DNA from: a virus
Strand: one strand, 5' to 3'
Length of the DNA: 57,374 nucleotides
IMG/VR virus record: IMGVR_UViG_3300006805_000034
Coordinates: 1-57,374 of that record
Shown: piece by piece, positions 6,184 to 13,796 of the stretch
Numbering within the stretch: position 1 is the first letter of the stretch
Layout of the letters: each line of letters opens with the position of its first letter
Notes under the pieces: model-generated
Told to the model about the DNA's origin: nothing
Seen by the model: only the letters and a program-made list of their open reading frames with translations
The model's database searches: none
Program-made: the position numbers and the translations under genes

Positions 6184-7128
6184 ATGAAAACACCCGATTA
6201 CGAACACCTTGCGAGAATTCACCAAAATGCTGCTTCAGCGGCGCACGATGGAGAAACTGCCATTACTCCATGGGAACTCGTGGAGGGTGGGGTGCAGAAA
6301 GCCCGGATTGATGGGATGCAGGCTGCGATTGAGGAGTATGAGCGTCTGCGGATGGAGCAGGCTGCGGAGGGGATGCCGAGTGTGGAGGATTGTGTCAGGC
6401 TGTGGCATGAATGCCCTGGGATCAATGCAGGAGTGGCGGCTGTCCGAGCCCTCATTATTTCTGCGTTTGCGCGAAAGATGGGGGCTGACAACACAGGCAA
6501 CTGGGCTGCTGCGGCAGCCCAAGATTTGACGGCAGCAAAGCAAGAGATTGCTAATCTGACTGCCAGGTTTGAAGCCTGCGACCAAGCCCGGAAGAACGCC
6601 TGTGATGACCGAGATGCCGCCCGGGCGAAGCTGGAAAAAGCGGGACATTTAGCGTGGGGGTGGAGAGCCTTGCACGGGGGTCCGGAGACGAGATCGGTGC
6701 TGAACGGCTGCGCGGATGGACTGGAAAGAATTCTAAAAGCGGGGGCTGCGGTGGAGGAGTCCGAACAGAGGAAGGCAAAAAAATGTTTGGAAACTGCTTT
6801 GCAGGTGGAACGGCAGTTGCGTGAGGTTGCGGAGGGGCGGCTGGCGGAGATTGCGAAGCTGCCGGCGAAGTGGAATAACACGCCATGTGGCAGTGGACTA
6901 GCCGGTCAGATATACCGAGAGCAACTTAGCGAGTGCGCCAAGGAACTTAGGGGCATCATCAATTCAGAACTGGCCGCCGAGGAAGTGAGCCGGGCGGAGT
7001 TTGAGGCGGAATGGAGGGTCTATTGCCCTGGTGATGATTTTACCGTCGATGAAAAAGTCGCTGCCTGGCACATGTGGCAGGCACGCGCCGCCAAGGAGGA
7101 GCGGAAGCCGGAACACGCTGAAGCGTGA
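6184..7128 (+). CDS. Coiled-coil hypothetical protein
   Basis: 314 residues with predicted coiled coil around 115-155 (LTAAKQEIANLTARFEACDQ onward) and 195-225. The middle contains a Trp/His-rich GHLAWGWRALHGG. The last residues KPEHAEA and the TGA stop are supplied by an inserted family B element, so the ancestral C-terminus may have been longer. No family recognised; position suggests an early gene. Confidence 0.65.
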   Translation: MKTPDYEHLARIHQNAASAAHDGETAITPWELVEGGVQKARIDGMQAAIEEYERLRMEQAAEGMPSVEDCVRLWHECPGINAGVAAVRALIISAFARKMGADNTGNWAAAAAQDLTAAKQEIANLTARFEACDQARKNACDDRDAARAKLEKAGHLAWGWRALHGGPETRSVLNGCADGLERILKAGAAVEESEQRKAKKCLETALQVERQLREVAEGRLAEIAKLPAKWNNTPCGSGLAGQIYREQLSECAKELRGIINSELAAEEVSRAEFEAEWRVYCPGDDFTVDEKVAAWHMWQARAAKEERKPEHAEA

Positions 7129-7139
7129 ACAACGAACGA
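7110..7139 (+). repeat. Palindromic element B supplying a stop codon
   Basis: CACGCTGAAGCGTGAACAAC. Read in the frame GAA-CAC-GCT-GAA-GCG-TGA it terminates the preceding gene. Confidence 0.85.
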
Positions 7140-7173
7140 TTAGTCACCCCATTTTTTAACTCAGCATTCCCCG

Positions 7174-8004
7174 ATGATGATTATGAATACGAACACGAAC
7201 ACCAATACACCCAGCAGAACACAGACAGTGACGATGGAGCGGTCCGGCTTGGGCCGAGACCGAGATTTGAGTCAGAGCCAGAGCCGGAACCAGAGCCCGC
7301 TGCAAGGAGGTGATGGGGACGCTCGACCAGAACCGCCTAAAGGCGGGACTGCACTGCTAGGAACCGGAGGACGGAACACGCTCAAGCGTGAACAACGTAC
7401 GGAGGAAGCGGGCAGGAGTGCTCGCGCTCCTCTCATGCAAGGGCGGGGGAGTTTGCAGCCGAAGTGTCCGGTGGGGGTGATGGAGGGTCGGCTGTGTGGC
7501 TGGGTGGACCTGGGGACGCAGCGGGTGCGCTTTGGCAGTGGTGCTGCTGCCGGCGCTGCTGACGCCGGCGCGGGGAAAGGGCTGCGGAAGGTGATGCTGA
7601 CGTTCTGTGTGCGGGGCGCGGCAGGGGAGTCGTGGCGGGTGAGCCGGGAGTTTACGCTGTCCGGCGGGCCGCGCAGTGCGCTGCGGGCGCTGCTGGAGGC
7701 CTGGCGTGGGCAGCCGTATGCGAGTGATGAGGAGGCGTGGCAGGCGGTGCGCAAGCCACTGCGGGTGCTGGAGCGGCAGGGGCTGGTGAGGATCAGCGAA
7801 CGGGCGGGCAAGGACGGTCGGCTGTGGCCGCAGGTGGAGGGGGTGTGGCCGATGCTGAAGGGAGCGCAGGCGCTGCCGCTGCGCTGGCCACCGGTGTATT
7901 TTACGCTGGAGGCACTGTGCCGGGAGACGTTTCAGGGGCTGCTGCCGTGGGTGCAGGCGAAGGTGCGGGCGAGTGAGGAGTGGGGGAGGTTGGCCGCAAA
8001 GTGA
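7174..8004 (+). CDS. Phage protein with repeat-derived N-terminus (possible replication/recombination factor)
   Basis: Up to 276 residues; ATGs at 7174, 7177 or 7183 are all possible. The first about 90 residues are low complexity (NTNTNTNT, SQSQSRNQS), then elements A, B and D read in frame (PEPPKGGTALLG, NTLKREQRT, GRSARAPL). The true domain starts near GSLQPKCPVGVM and contains RKVMLTF, REFTLS, LRALLEAWRGQPY and a later RISERAGKDGRLWPQVEGV. This resembles a family of phage proteins often near SSB or recombination genes (pattern Y/FTLS...L...WRG). That link is from memory and tentative. Confidence 0.6.
   Translation: MMIMNTNTNTNTPSRTQTVTMERSGLGRDRDLSQSQSRNQSPLQGGDGDARPEPPKGGTALLGTGGRNTLKREQRTEEAGRSARAPLMQGRGSLQPKCPVGVMEGRLCGWVDLGTQRVRFGSGAAAGAADAGAGKGLRKVMLTFCVRGAAGESWRVSREFTLSGGPRSALRALLEAWRGQPYASDEEAWQAVRKPLRVLERQGLVRISERAGKDGRLWPQVEGVWPMLKGAQALPLRWPPVYFTLEALCRETFQGLLPWVQAKVRASEEWGRLAAK
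7277..7437 (+). repeat. In-frame cluster: C-like, A, B and D elements
   Basis: Partial C near 7277-7310, A at 7329-7369, B at 7372-7402 and D at 7408-7437 are tiled head to tail inside the coding region at 7174. Confidence 0.8.
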
Positions 8005-8104
8005 CGCAAAGAGGCGCAAAAAACCGGAGACTGAAATTGCACCGCAGAGATTGGAAAACCGCAGAGTTCAGAAGGCTGGTAAAAGATGGGCGGTGAAAAA
8101 TGAA
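7991..8104 (+). repeat. Families H and G plus CCGCAGAG units between genes
   Basis: H-type CGCAAAGAGGCGCAAAAAAC, then ACCGCAGAG direct units (8040-8065), then a G element (8072-8100). These fill the gap between two rightward genes. Confidence 0.65.
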
Positions 8105-8129
8105 GACTGAGAATTGAGAGGATTTTTTT

Positions 8130-8513
8130 ATGTGTGACTGTGAAATGCCTTCGTGCTGCACCGAGACGACGCCTACGGCGCGCAAGCGGCATCGATGCTG
8201 CGAATGCCGGGGATGGATTGAGGCCGGTGAGAGGTACCAGTTGATCACTGGGGTGTGGGACGGGCGAGGTGCCAGCTACAAGAGCTGCCGGCAGTGCGCG
8301 GCGTTGCGAGACCGGGTGAAGAAGCTGACGGGCTGCTGCGTTGGCTTGGGCGGGCTGCGCGAAGAGCTGGGGGATTTCGATGAGCCTGAGGGAAACACCG
8401 AGAAGCAAAGGGAGATTTGGGCGGAGCACAACGCCATCCGCATTCGGCGTGGGGCGGTGATTTCGCCGGCTTACAAGGAAGAGGAGAATGAGCTGCCGGA
8501 AATGATTTTTTAA
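8130..8513 (+). CDS. Small phage zinc-finger-like protein
   Basis: 127 residues. Paired cysteines CDCEMPSCC, RHRCCECRGWIEAGERY and SCRQCAALRD form treble-clef-like zinc ligands. The second block followed by a Y...GVWDG stretch is a pattern I know from small phage proteins of unknown function. The C-terminal third is acidic. Preceded by an AT-rich leader (GATTTTTTTATG). Probably DNA- or protein-binding. Confidence 0.7.
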   Translation: MCDCEMPSCCTETTPTARKRHRCCECRGWIEAGERYQLITGVWDGRGASYKSCRQCAALRDRVKKLTGCCVGLGGLREELGDFDEPEGNTEKQREIWAEHNAIRIRRGAVISPAYKEEENELPEMIF

Positions 8514-8541
8514 CCACTGACTGGGCACGAGCAGGACGGAT

Positions 8542-8712
8542 CAGAACCGGAACCGCCTGAAGGCGGAACTACACTACGAAGAGCCGGAGGCGGACACGCT
8601 TAAGCGTGAACAACTTACGGGGGACCGGAGCCGGTTAAAAACCGGCGCTCCCAGTGGGGAATCCGGACACGCTGCTGCGAAGCCGCGAAGCGAACCGTGA
8701 ACAACATACGTT
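8542..8712 (+). repeat. Repeat cluster A, B, C, B-long
   Basis: A at 8542-8589, B at 8591-8620, C at 8628-8655 and a longer variant of B with an internal extra hairpin at 8664-8712. These occupy nearly all of the gene-free gap 8514-8710. Confidence 0.85.
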
Positions 8713-9280
8713 ATCTGAGGTAGCCGAGGCGGCGGAGGAGTTCGAGCTGCTGGACTTCGAGGAGGGCGTTGAAGATTTGGAGCTCTTGCTCTTGCAGTTG
8801 CTGCTGGTAGCGGAGGCGGGCCTGCTCGATGCGGCGGGCGTTGGCGGCGTTGCGGGGGTCGGCGGCTTGATCGGCGGCGATGGCGGCGCGGGCGGCTTGC
8901 TCGCTAGCAAGGTAGGCGGTGTTGGCGCGGGCCTCGGCCTCGACGATCTGGAGGCGCTGGAGGTAGTCGGCACGCTGCTGGGCCTGGGCGGCGGCTGCGG
9001 CGGCTTGTTGCTGGGCAACGCGAGCGCGTTCTTCGGCAAGGGCGGCTTTTTCTTTTGGCGTGGCAACGCCAAGCTTGGCGCGTGAGGCGGCGTCTAGGTT
9101 GGCAACGGGCTCCCACCAACTGGTACTGTAGATGTCAGTGACATAGGCCATGGTGCCGTCGGCGCTGAGTTTGTGAACAAAACCGCGAAAGTGAGCGCCG
9201 TTGATGGCAAAATCATCGGCAGCAGGCAAGTGGGTGAGGCAGATGAGGGAGAGCAGTAGGCAAGTGAAGGAGGCTTTCAT
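8711..9280 (-). CDS. Secreted coiled-coil protein
   Basis: 189 residues. A clear signal peptide (MKASFTCLLLSLICLTHLPA, cleavage near PAADD) precedes a small N-terminal domain (INGAHFRGFVHKLSADGTMA, DIYSTSWWEPV). A long Ala/Gln-rich coiled coil follows (about residues 80-185). Its leftward orientation against the surrounding genes and its export signal fit an independently transcribed cargo gene. Function unknown; periplasmic or outer-envelope location inferred. Confidence 0.7.
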   Translation of the reverse strand: MKASFTCLLLSLICLTHLPAADDFAINGAHFRGFVHKLSADGTMAYVTDIYSTSWWEPVANLDAASRAKLGVATPKEKAALAEERARVAQQQAAAAAAQAQQRADYLQRLQIVEAEARANTAYLASEQAARAAIAADQAADPRNAANARRIEQARLRYQQQLQEQELQIFNALLEVQQLELLRRLGYLR

Positions 9281-9354
9281 GGGGGAAGCTTAGGCATGGG
9301 GCGGAAAAGTCAAGGGGAGGACGGAAGCGGTTTTGTAATGGGTGAGTGGGGAGC

Positions 9355-9466
9355 CGGAACACGCTGCTGCGTGAACAACGTGTCGCCGGAACCGCCTGAA
9401 GCCGGGACTGCAATACTTCCGGAACACGCTGAAGCGTGAACAACGTACATTGAACAACGTACGGCG
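9355..9466 (+). repeat. Repeat cluster B, A, B upstream of terminase
   Basis: B with CACGCTGCTGCGTG core (9355-9382), A (9385-9423) and B with a duplicated GAACAACGTAC end (9421-9465). They fill the 230-base gap 9281-9510 together with an ATGCGTTG box at 9472-9479. Confidence 0.85.
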
Positions 9467-9510
9467 TGGACATGCGTTGACGGGGGCTGGGGCTGGGGTG
9501 ACTGCTGGGC

Positions 9511-10290
9511 ATGGCAGACCGAGCCAGTAGAAGACATCCCGAGGCTGCGGCCCGTGGTGCCGGAAAGACTAAACCGACAGTCCGCCGCAAGGCCGCAGTG
9601 AAGACGATGAAGACAGCCACCGGGCGGAAGCCTGACGTGGCTGAAGGTGTGATTAAGAAAGTTGAAGGTTTCAATTTGAAGGTTTCAAGTTCTGGGAAGG
9701 TTGAGGCGGAGGGGATGGGCCGCAAAAAGGCGCAAAACGGCGCAAAAAAGCCGGAGAAGAGAAAGGTGAAGAAACAGACCCGAGTGGAAGAGAAAGAGTG
9801 GCAGGAGTCTGACCCTTTGCCCAATGCGCAGCATGAGATGTTTGCCAAAGCCATGGCTTACGGGGCTTACTCTCAAACGGCGTGCTATTTGATGGCTTAC
9901 GAAGAAGTGGAACGCTCCACGGCACGGGTGAATGCTTCACGATTGCTGACTTATGCTGATGTTTCAGCCCGGATTGAGTGGCTGAAACGGGAGTCGGTGA
10001 AATTGTTTACCGTGAACAAGGCGGAGATCATGCGGGATTTGTATGTGGGCTGGCGCACGCCGGTGGGGCACATTGATCTGGAGAGCCCGCTGGCCCAGGA
10101 GGTGAGCTACGATGCGGAGACGGGAGCGATCACCAAAGTGAAGATGCCCGGCAAGACGGACATGCTCAAAATCCTGCTGCAGATGGAGGGCATTGAAAAG
10201 CCCGCCAATGATCCGCTGGAAAAGGCGGTGGATGCGATGGCGGACATGATCCGCATGATCCGCGAGAAGCGAGGGCCGGAAACGCCATGA
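9511..10290 (+). CDS. terS: Terminase small subunit
   Basis: 259 residues. The functional part begins near residue 100: EMFAKAMAYGAYSQTACYLM then ARVNASRLLTYADVSARIEW, the helix-turn-helix and following helix typical of small terminases that recognise phage DNA for packaging. The C-terminus (EKAVDAMADMIRMIREKRGP) is helical. The basic N-terminus has grown by in-frame insertion of family M (VEGFNLKVSSSGK) and H (GRKKAQNGAKKPEK) elements. The stop overlaps the ATG of the large subunit (ATGA), so the pair is coupled. Confidence 0.85.
   Translation: MADRASRRHPEAAARGAGKTKPTVRRKAAVKTMKTATGRKPDVAEGVIKKVEGFNLKVSSSGKVEAEGMGRKKAQNGAKKPEKRKVKKQTRVEEKEWQESDPLPNAQHEMFAKAMAYGAYSQTACYLMAYEEVERSTARVNASRLLTYADVSARIEWLKRESVKLFTVNKAEIMRDLYVGWRTPVGHIDLESPLAQEVSYDAETGAITKVKMPGKTDMLKILLQMEGIEKPANDPLEKAVDAMADMIRMIREKRGPETP
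9655..9765 (+). repeat. Families M and H inside terS (in frame)
   Basis: M: AAGGTTTCAATTTGAAGGTT type (9660-9700). H: CGCAAAAAGGCGCAAAACGG (9718-9765). Both read without stops in the terS frame. Confidence 0.7.
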
Positions 10291-12043
10291 GTGTGCGGAA
10301 GATGACAGCGGAAGAGAAGCAGGTGGCGGCGCAACTTGCGGACCCGTGGTGGAGGCTGCGGAACTTGTACATGATCCGGCCCGAGGGCGGCGGACTGCCC
10401 CGACCTTTCGAGCCGCGAGCCGAGCAGGAGATGATTACAAGCACCTGCTGGAGACGTCGCATGAACCGGCGTTCATCGTCAAATCCCGCCGTCTGGGCTT
10501 CAGCACGGCGCTGGGGGTGTTTGCGGTGGATCTGGCGGCGTGGACGGCGGGGCAGCAGTGCATGCTGGTGGACATGACGCAGCCGGACGCGCACAAGAAG
10601 ATGCGCGAGATCATCCGCTACGCGTATGACGCGCTGCCAGCACCGATCCGCAGCCACCTGAGCACGCCGAAGCGGGAAGACAGCCAGCTTTCCATCCGGG
10701 CTGCCGGGCATGATGAGCAGCTGGACAGCCACATCTACGCCGGCATGAATGCGCGTGGCGGTGACTGCTCCCTGCTATGGGTGTCTGAGTGGGGCAAATT
10801 TCAGAACGATGCGAATCACCGCACGCGCAGCCAGGAAATCAGCGCCGGTGCGTGGAACACGGCGCGCAAGGGGCGGCGCGTGGTGGAGACGACGTGGCAG
10901 GGCGGGCGCAATGGCGAGCTGTGGGAGCTGATCAAGCCGGTGCTGGAGAAGAATGTGAACGCCGAGGGCAAGGTGTACTTTTTTCCGTGGCATGCGGACC
11001 CTACGTGTGTGTCGCTTACGGGCATGATCACCGCCGATGTGGAGGAGTATTTCAAGGACATCGAAGAGCAGCTGGGGAAAGAATTCAGCGAGCAGCAAAA
11101 GAAATGGTGGGCCATCAAAAAGACCGAGCAGCGCGGGCACATGAAGACGGAGTTTCCGAGCACGCTGGATGAAGCGCTGAGCAGTCCGGGGCTGCAGCCG
11201 AGGTTCAGCGTGGAGGCGATGGAGTGGATGGAGCGGATGATGATGAAGCCGGAGAGTGTCAGGCATGGCTACATCAAGCACGACAAGAACACGCGGGCGG
11301 CGCAGTTCATCCCGACCAAGCCGGACGATGAAACCGCGTGGTTTCGAGAAATAGAAAAACCGAGGGCTGGGTGTAGTTACGTCATTCCTATCGACTTCTG
11401 CACAGCCAAGCAGGTGGTGTCTGGAGATCCGGACTTTCACGCGCTGCCGGTGTTGCGGGCGGCGTATCAGGATGAGGGCGGCACGATCCACCCGATCCGC
11501 GTGGCGGGAGCGATTAGCATCGACAACCGGACGGTGCTGAAGACGTTTTGTTCACAGATCGCCGCTATTCAGGACTACTATGGCGGAGCTATCGTAGTGC
11601 CTGAGACGAACAACATGGGCGGCATCATTGATTTGATGCGGGCCGCCGGCGTGACCAACCTTTATGAAAGGCAGCTCAATCCAGACAGCAAAGCGGACCA
11701 GCGGATGCGCAAAGAGCCGGGCTGGGAGACGACGGCCAACACGAAGCCGGTGCTGATTGCCAGCCTGGAAGAGGTGATCGATGCGCAGGGTTTGATCGTA
11801 GACTGCCCGCGAATTTTGTCGGAGTTGCAGATGTTCCAGAATACCAACCAGGCGGCGAGTGGATTCCACGATGACTGGGTGATGGCGCTGGCGATCGGCG
11901 TGCACAACATTCGATTTGCGACGCGGTATGTGACGCGGATTCCGATGATTGAGCGGGCGGAGGGGGATCACCGGCCCAAGGGAGACTGGGGAACGGGAGG
12001 GAAGTCGTGGGGTGGTGGGGGAAAAGATGAGGCTTGGGGGTAG
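10287..12043 (+). CDS. terL: Terminase large subunit, frameshifted near 10435
   Basis: DNA-packaging ATPase/nuclease. Translation from the ATG coupled to terS (MSVRKMTAEEKQVAAQLADP, WWRLRNLYMI) is family-like up to EPRAEQEM. It then needs a minus-one shift to continue as YKHLLETSHEPAFIVKSRRL. In the second frame: variant Walker A KSRRLGFST, Walker B-like CSLLWVSEW, a catalytic Glu/Lys region, and nuclease residues in IPIDF, GDPDFHA and C-terminal FHDDWVMALA. Starting at the GTG at 10346 gives an unlikely Arg/Ala-rich N-terminus. The shift is a one-base loss, an assembly error or recoding. Confidence 0.85.
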
Positions 12044-12047
12044 GGGC

Positions 12048-12196
12048 TGGATGCTGGATGCTGGATGCTGGAACCGGAGGTGGACAGGATTGACAGAATT
12101 CCAGCATTTCAGGATTGGGAACGGAGTCGGAGCCGGCTGAAGCCGGGACTACAATACCCGGAAGCCGGAACACGCTGAAGCGTGAACAACGTACGG
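12048..12196 (+). repeat. Repeat cluster K, F, A, B
   Basis: K (GCTGGATGCTGGATGCTGGA, 12048-12071), F (12072-12118), A (12128-12168) and B (12167-12196) fill the gap 12044-12269 after terL. Confidence 0.85.
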
Positions 12197-12269
12197 GATG
12201 CGGCGGAGAAATGCGTTGTTGAGGGGTGGGTGGGGGTGTTGAATGGTGGGGAACTTTTTTTTACCTGAT

Positions 12270-12629
12270 ATGAGTCCCATTTACTCCAGCAACGGCGGCC
12301 TTTGGGCGGTGAATCAAGAGCGTGCCAAGGCGCAGGCGGCTGCGGATGCCGGGGTGGACCTGGCCACGGCGGAAGACACGCAGGCAGCGGGTGCAGCAGC
12401 GGCCAGTCGCTGGAACAATGCGGCGCTGGCGGGGGCGCGACGGCGAGCGGGTGGCAGCACGTACCGGAACCGAGGCACGACGCTGAGCACGGCTCCGAGC
12501 ATGCTGGACAGGTCCAACATTGATGCCGTGGCGGCAGCGCGGCGAAAGAAGGCCAAGGCGGACACTGACATGGCGTATCAGGACCAACGCGTGCAGGTGA
12601 GGCTTGGAGCCCCGATCCGGCTTTGGTAG
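12270..12629 (+). CDS. Hypothetical virion-region protein
   Basis: 119 residues from the ATG at 12270 (MSPIYSSNGGLWAVNQERAK); upstream codons are repeat DNA. Ala-rich and helical in the first half, with a basic middle (GARRRAGGSTYRNRG) and a helix AVAAARRKKAKADTDMAYQD. Small, basic and next to the terminase, it resembles minor virion or ejection proteins in position only. Confidence 0.6.
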   Translation: MSPIYSSNGGLWAVNQERAKAQAAADAGVDLATAEDTQAAGAAAASRWNNAALAGARRRAGGSTYRNRGTTLSTAPSMLDRSNIDAVAAARRKKAKADTDMAYQDQRVQVRLGAPIRLW

Positions 12630-12677
12630 TTTTGTCATTCCGAACAGTCATCCCAGAACCTTCATTCTCATCACGTT

Positions 12678-13292
12678 ATGCAGACCAACCTCGCTCAAGC
12701 ACGCCGCAACTACTACGGAGGCGGAGGTGCTGACGATGCGCCGCGCATTGATGGCCGGGTGAAGCGCAAGACGATGATGGGAGGTGCGAGCCAGGGGCCG
12801 ATCAGTATGCGGTTGAATCGCAGTGAAACGATGGAAAACGAGGCAGAGGCTGAGATGATGCGTGCTGAGGAGCGCGGTCGAGCCCGTGCGCAGGCTGGTC
12901 AAGGGCAGGGACAGGGGCAAGGGATGCGCCCTGGATTTCAAGCCGGGTACGATGTGCCGGTGGGAGGCGCGAGCAAGCCGGGCGGCATGCTGATTCCGGG
13001 TACATCGGCAGGATCGAGCATTTGGGTGACGAATGATGATCCGCGTGTCAAAAAGCCTGAGAAGAAGGAACTCTCGGCTGAAGACCTGGCCAAGATGGAA
13101 GCCCGCCGGAGAAAGGGGCAGCAAGGCATGGAGTTTTCACGCCGGCGCGCTGCCTTGGAGCGATCGGTGGCGCAAAGCACGGGGGGCGGCCAGATGAACT
13201 GGCGCATGCCTTCCCAGCAGAACAAGGTCGGAGAGCTGGCTGAACTGCGCGACAGTGGCCGCGACATTTGGTTTGGTGACGAAAAGTTCTGA
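12678..13292 (+). CDS. Hypothetical protein with QARRN N-terminus
   Basis: 204 residues. The N-terminus MQTNLAQARRNYYGGGG resembles that of the giant ORF at 13797 (LNYLLQARRNRYAQPAGG), suggesting a shared targeting or packaging signal. The middle is a charged helix (NEAEAEMMRAEERGRARAQA) running into a GQGQGQGQG tract. The C-terminal part contains IWVTNDDPRVKKPEK and a helical segment. A TCATCCCA motif and AT-rich leader precede it. Probably a minor virion protein. Confidence 0.6.
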   Translation: MQTNLAQARRNYYGGGGADDAPRIDGRVKRKTMMGGASQGPISMRLNRSETMENEAEAEMMRAEERGRARAQAGQGQGQGQGMRPGFQAGYDVPVGGASKPGGMLIPGTSAGSSIWVTNDDPRVKKPEKKELSAEDLAKMEARRRKGQQGMEFSRRRAALERSVAQSTGGGQMNWRMPSQQNKVGELAELRDSGRDIWFGDEKF

Positions 13293-13311
13293 CGCACTGC
13301 CTGAGACATTT
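13288..13311 (+). repeat. 24-base direct repeat, copy 1
   Basis: Begins TCTGACGCACTGCCTGAGAC and includes the TGA stop of the upstream gene. An identical copy lies at 13675-13698. Confidence 0.85.
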
Positions 13312-13343
13312 ATTTGCAGAGAAACCCAGCACACACATACCCG

Positions 13344-13679
13344 ATGAACAACAACGCGCTTAGTTATCCCCGTAATGAACCATCAGTAGGCACCATAAAT
13401 CCCTCCTGCCGTCCCATGCCCCAACCTGCGCAGGGTGAGGTGGAATCGCATCTGGTGGAACTGCATTCTTGCACGGAGGACCTGGCCAAGAATCTGGCGA
13501 GTTTGTTTGAGCGTTTGCAGCCGGTGACGCGCCCAGCAAATGGTGGAGAGTGCGGTGATACCGGAAAATGTCCTGAGCCCGTGAAATGCGCGCTGTCAGA
13601 ACAGATCCAGAGAGTGACCTTTATGGTGCGCCATTTGAACAGCAAGGTGGACGACCAGAAGCTGTATCTGGCGATCTGA
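13344..13679 (+). CDS. Small hypothetical protein
   Basis: 111 residues from MNNNALSYPRN at 13344. The central amphipathic helix (ESHLVELHSCTEDLAKNLAS then LFERLQPVT) is followed by a short Cys-containing segment (GECGDTGKCPEPVKCALS) and a second helix (EQIQRVTFMVRHLNSKV). This looks like a small oligomerising protein. It ends in the same 24-base sequence as the gene before it. Confidence 0.6.
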   Translation: MNNNALSYPRNEPSVGTINPSCRPMPQPAQGEVESHLVELHSCTEDLAKNLASLFERLQPVTRPANGGECGDTGKCPEPVKCALSEQIQRVTFMVRHLNSKVDDQKLYLAI

Positions 13680-13698
13680 CGCACTGCCTGAGACATTT
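13675..13698 (+). repeat. 24-base direct repeat, copy 2
   Basis: Identical to 13288-13311, again overlapping a stop codon (ATC TGA). Confidence 0.85.
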
Positions 13699-13796
13699 CA
13701 AGCGCGGGCAGTCGCTTCACTGCTGAACCTGGAGGCAGGCCGGAGCCGCTGGCAGGGCTGATTTTTCAAACCCTGATTTCCCACGACGCTGATTTT

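Noticed and set aside
7125-7313. 62-residue frame rich in Glu-Pro (ESEPEPEPEP)
   Set aside because: Translation of repeat DNA overlapping the better-supported gene at 7174; no leader of its own.
8542-8712. Possible CRISPR array
   Set aside because: The palindromic repeats differ in family, spacing and order, spacers are absent and no cas genes are present.
10346-10435. GTG start of the terminase large subunit at 10346
   Set aside because: The resulting N-terminus is Arg/Ala-rich and unlike the family, while the terS-coupled frame reads correctly to about 10435.
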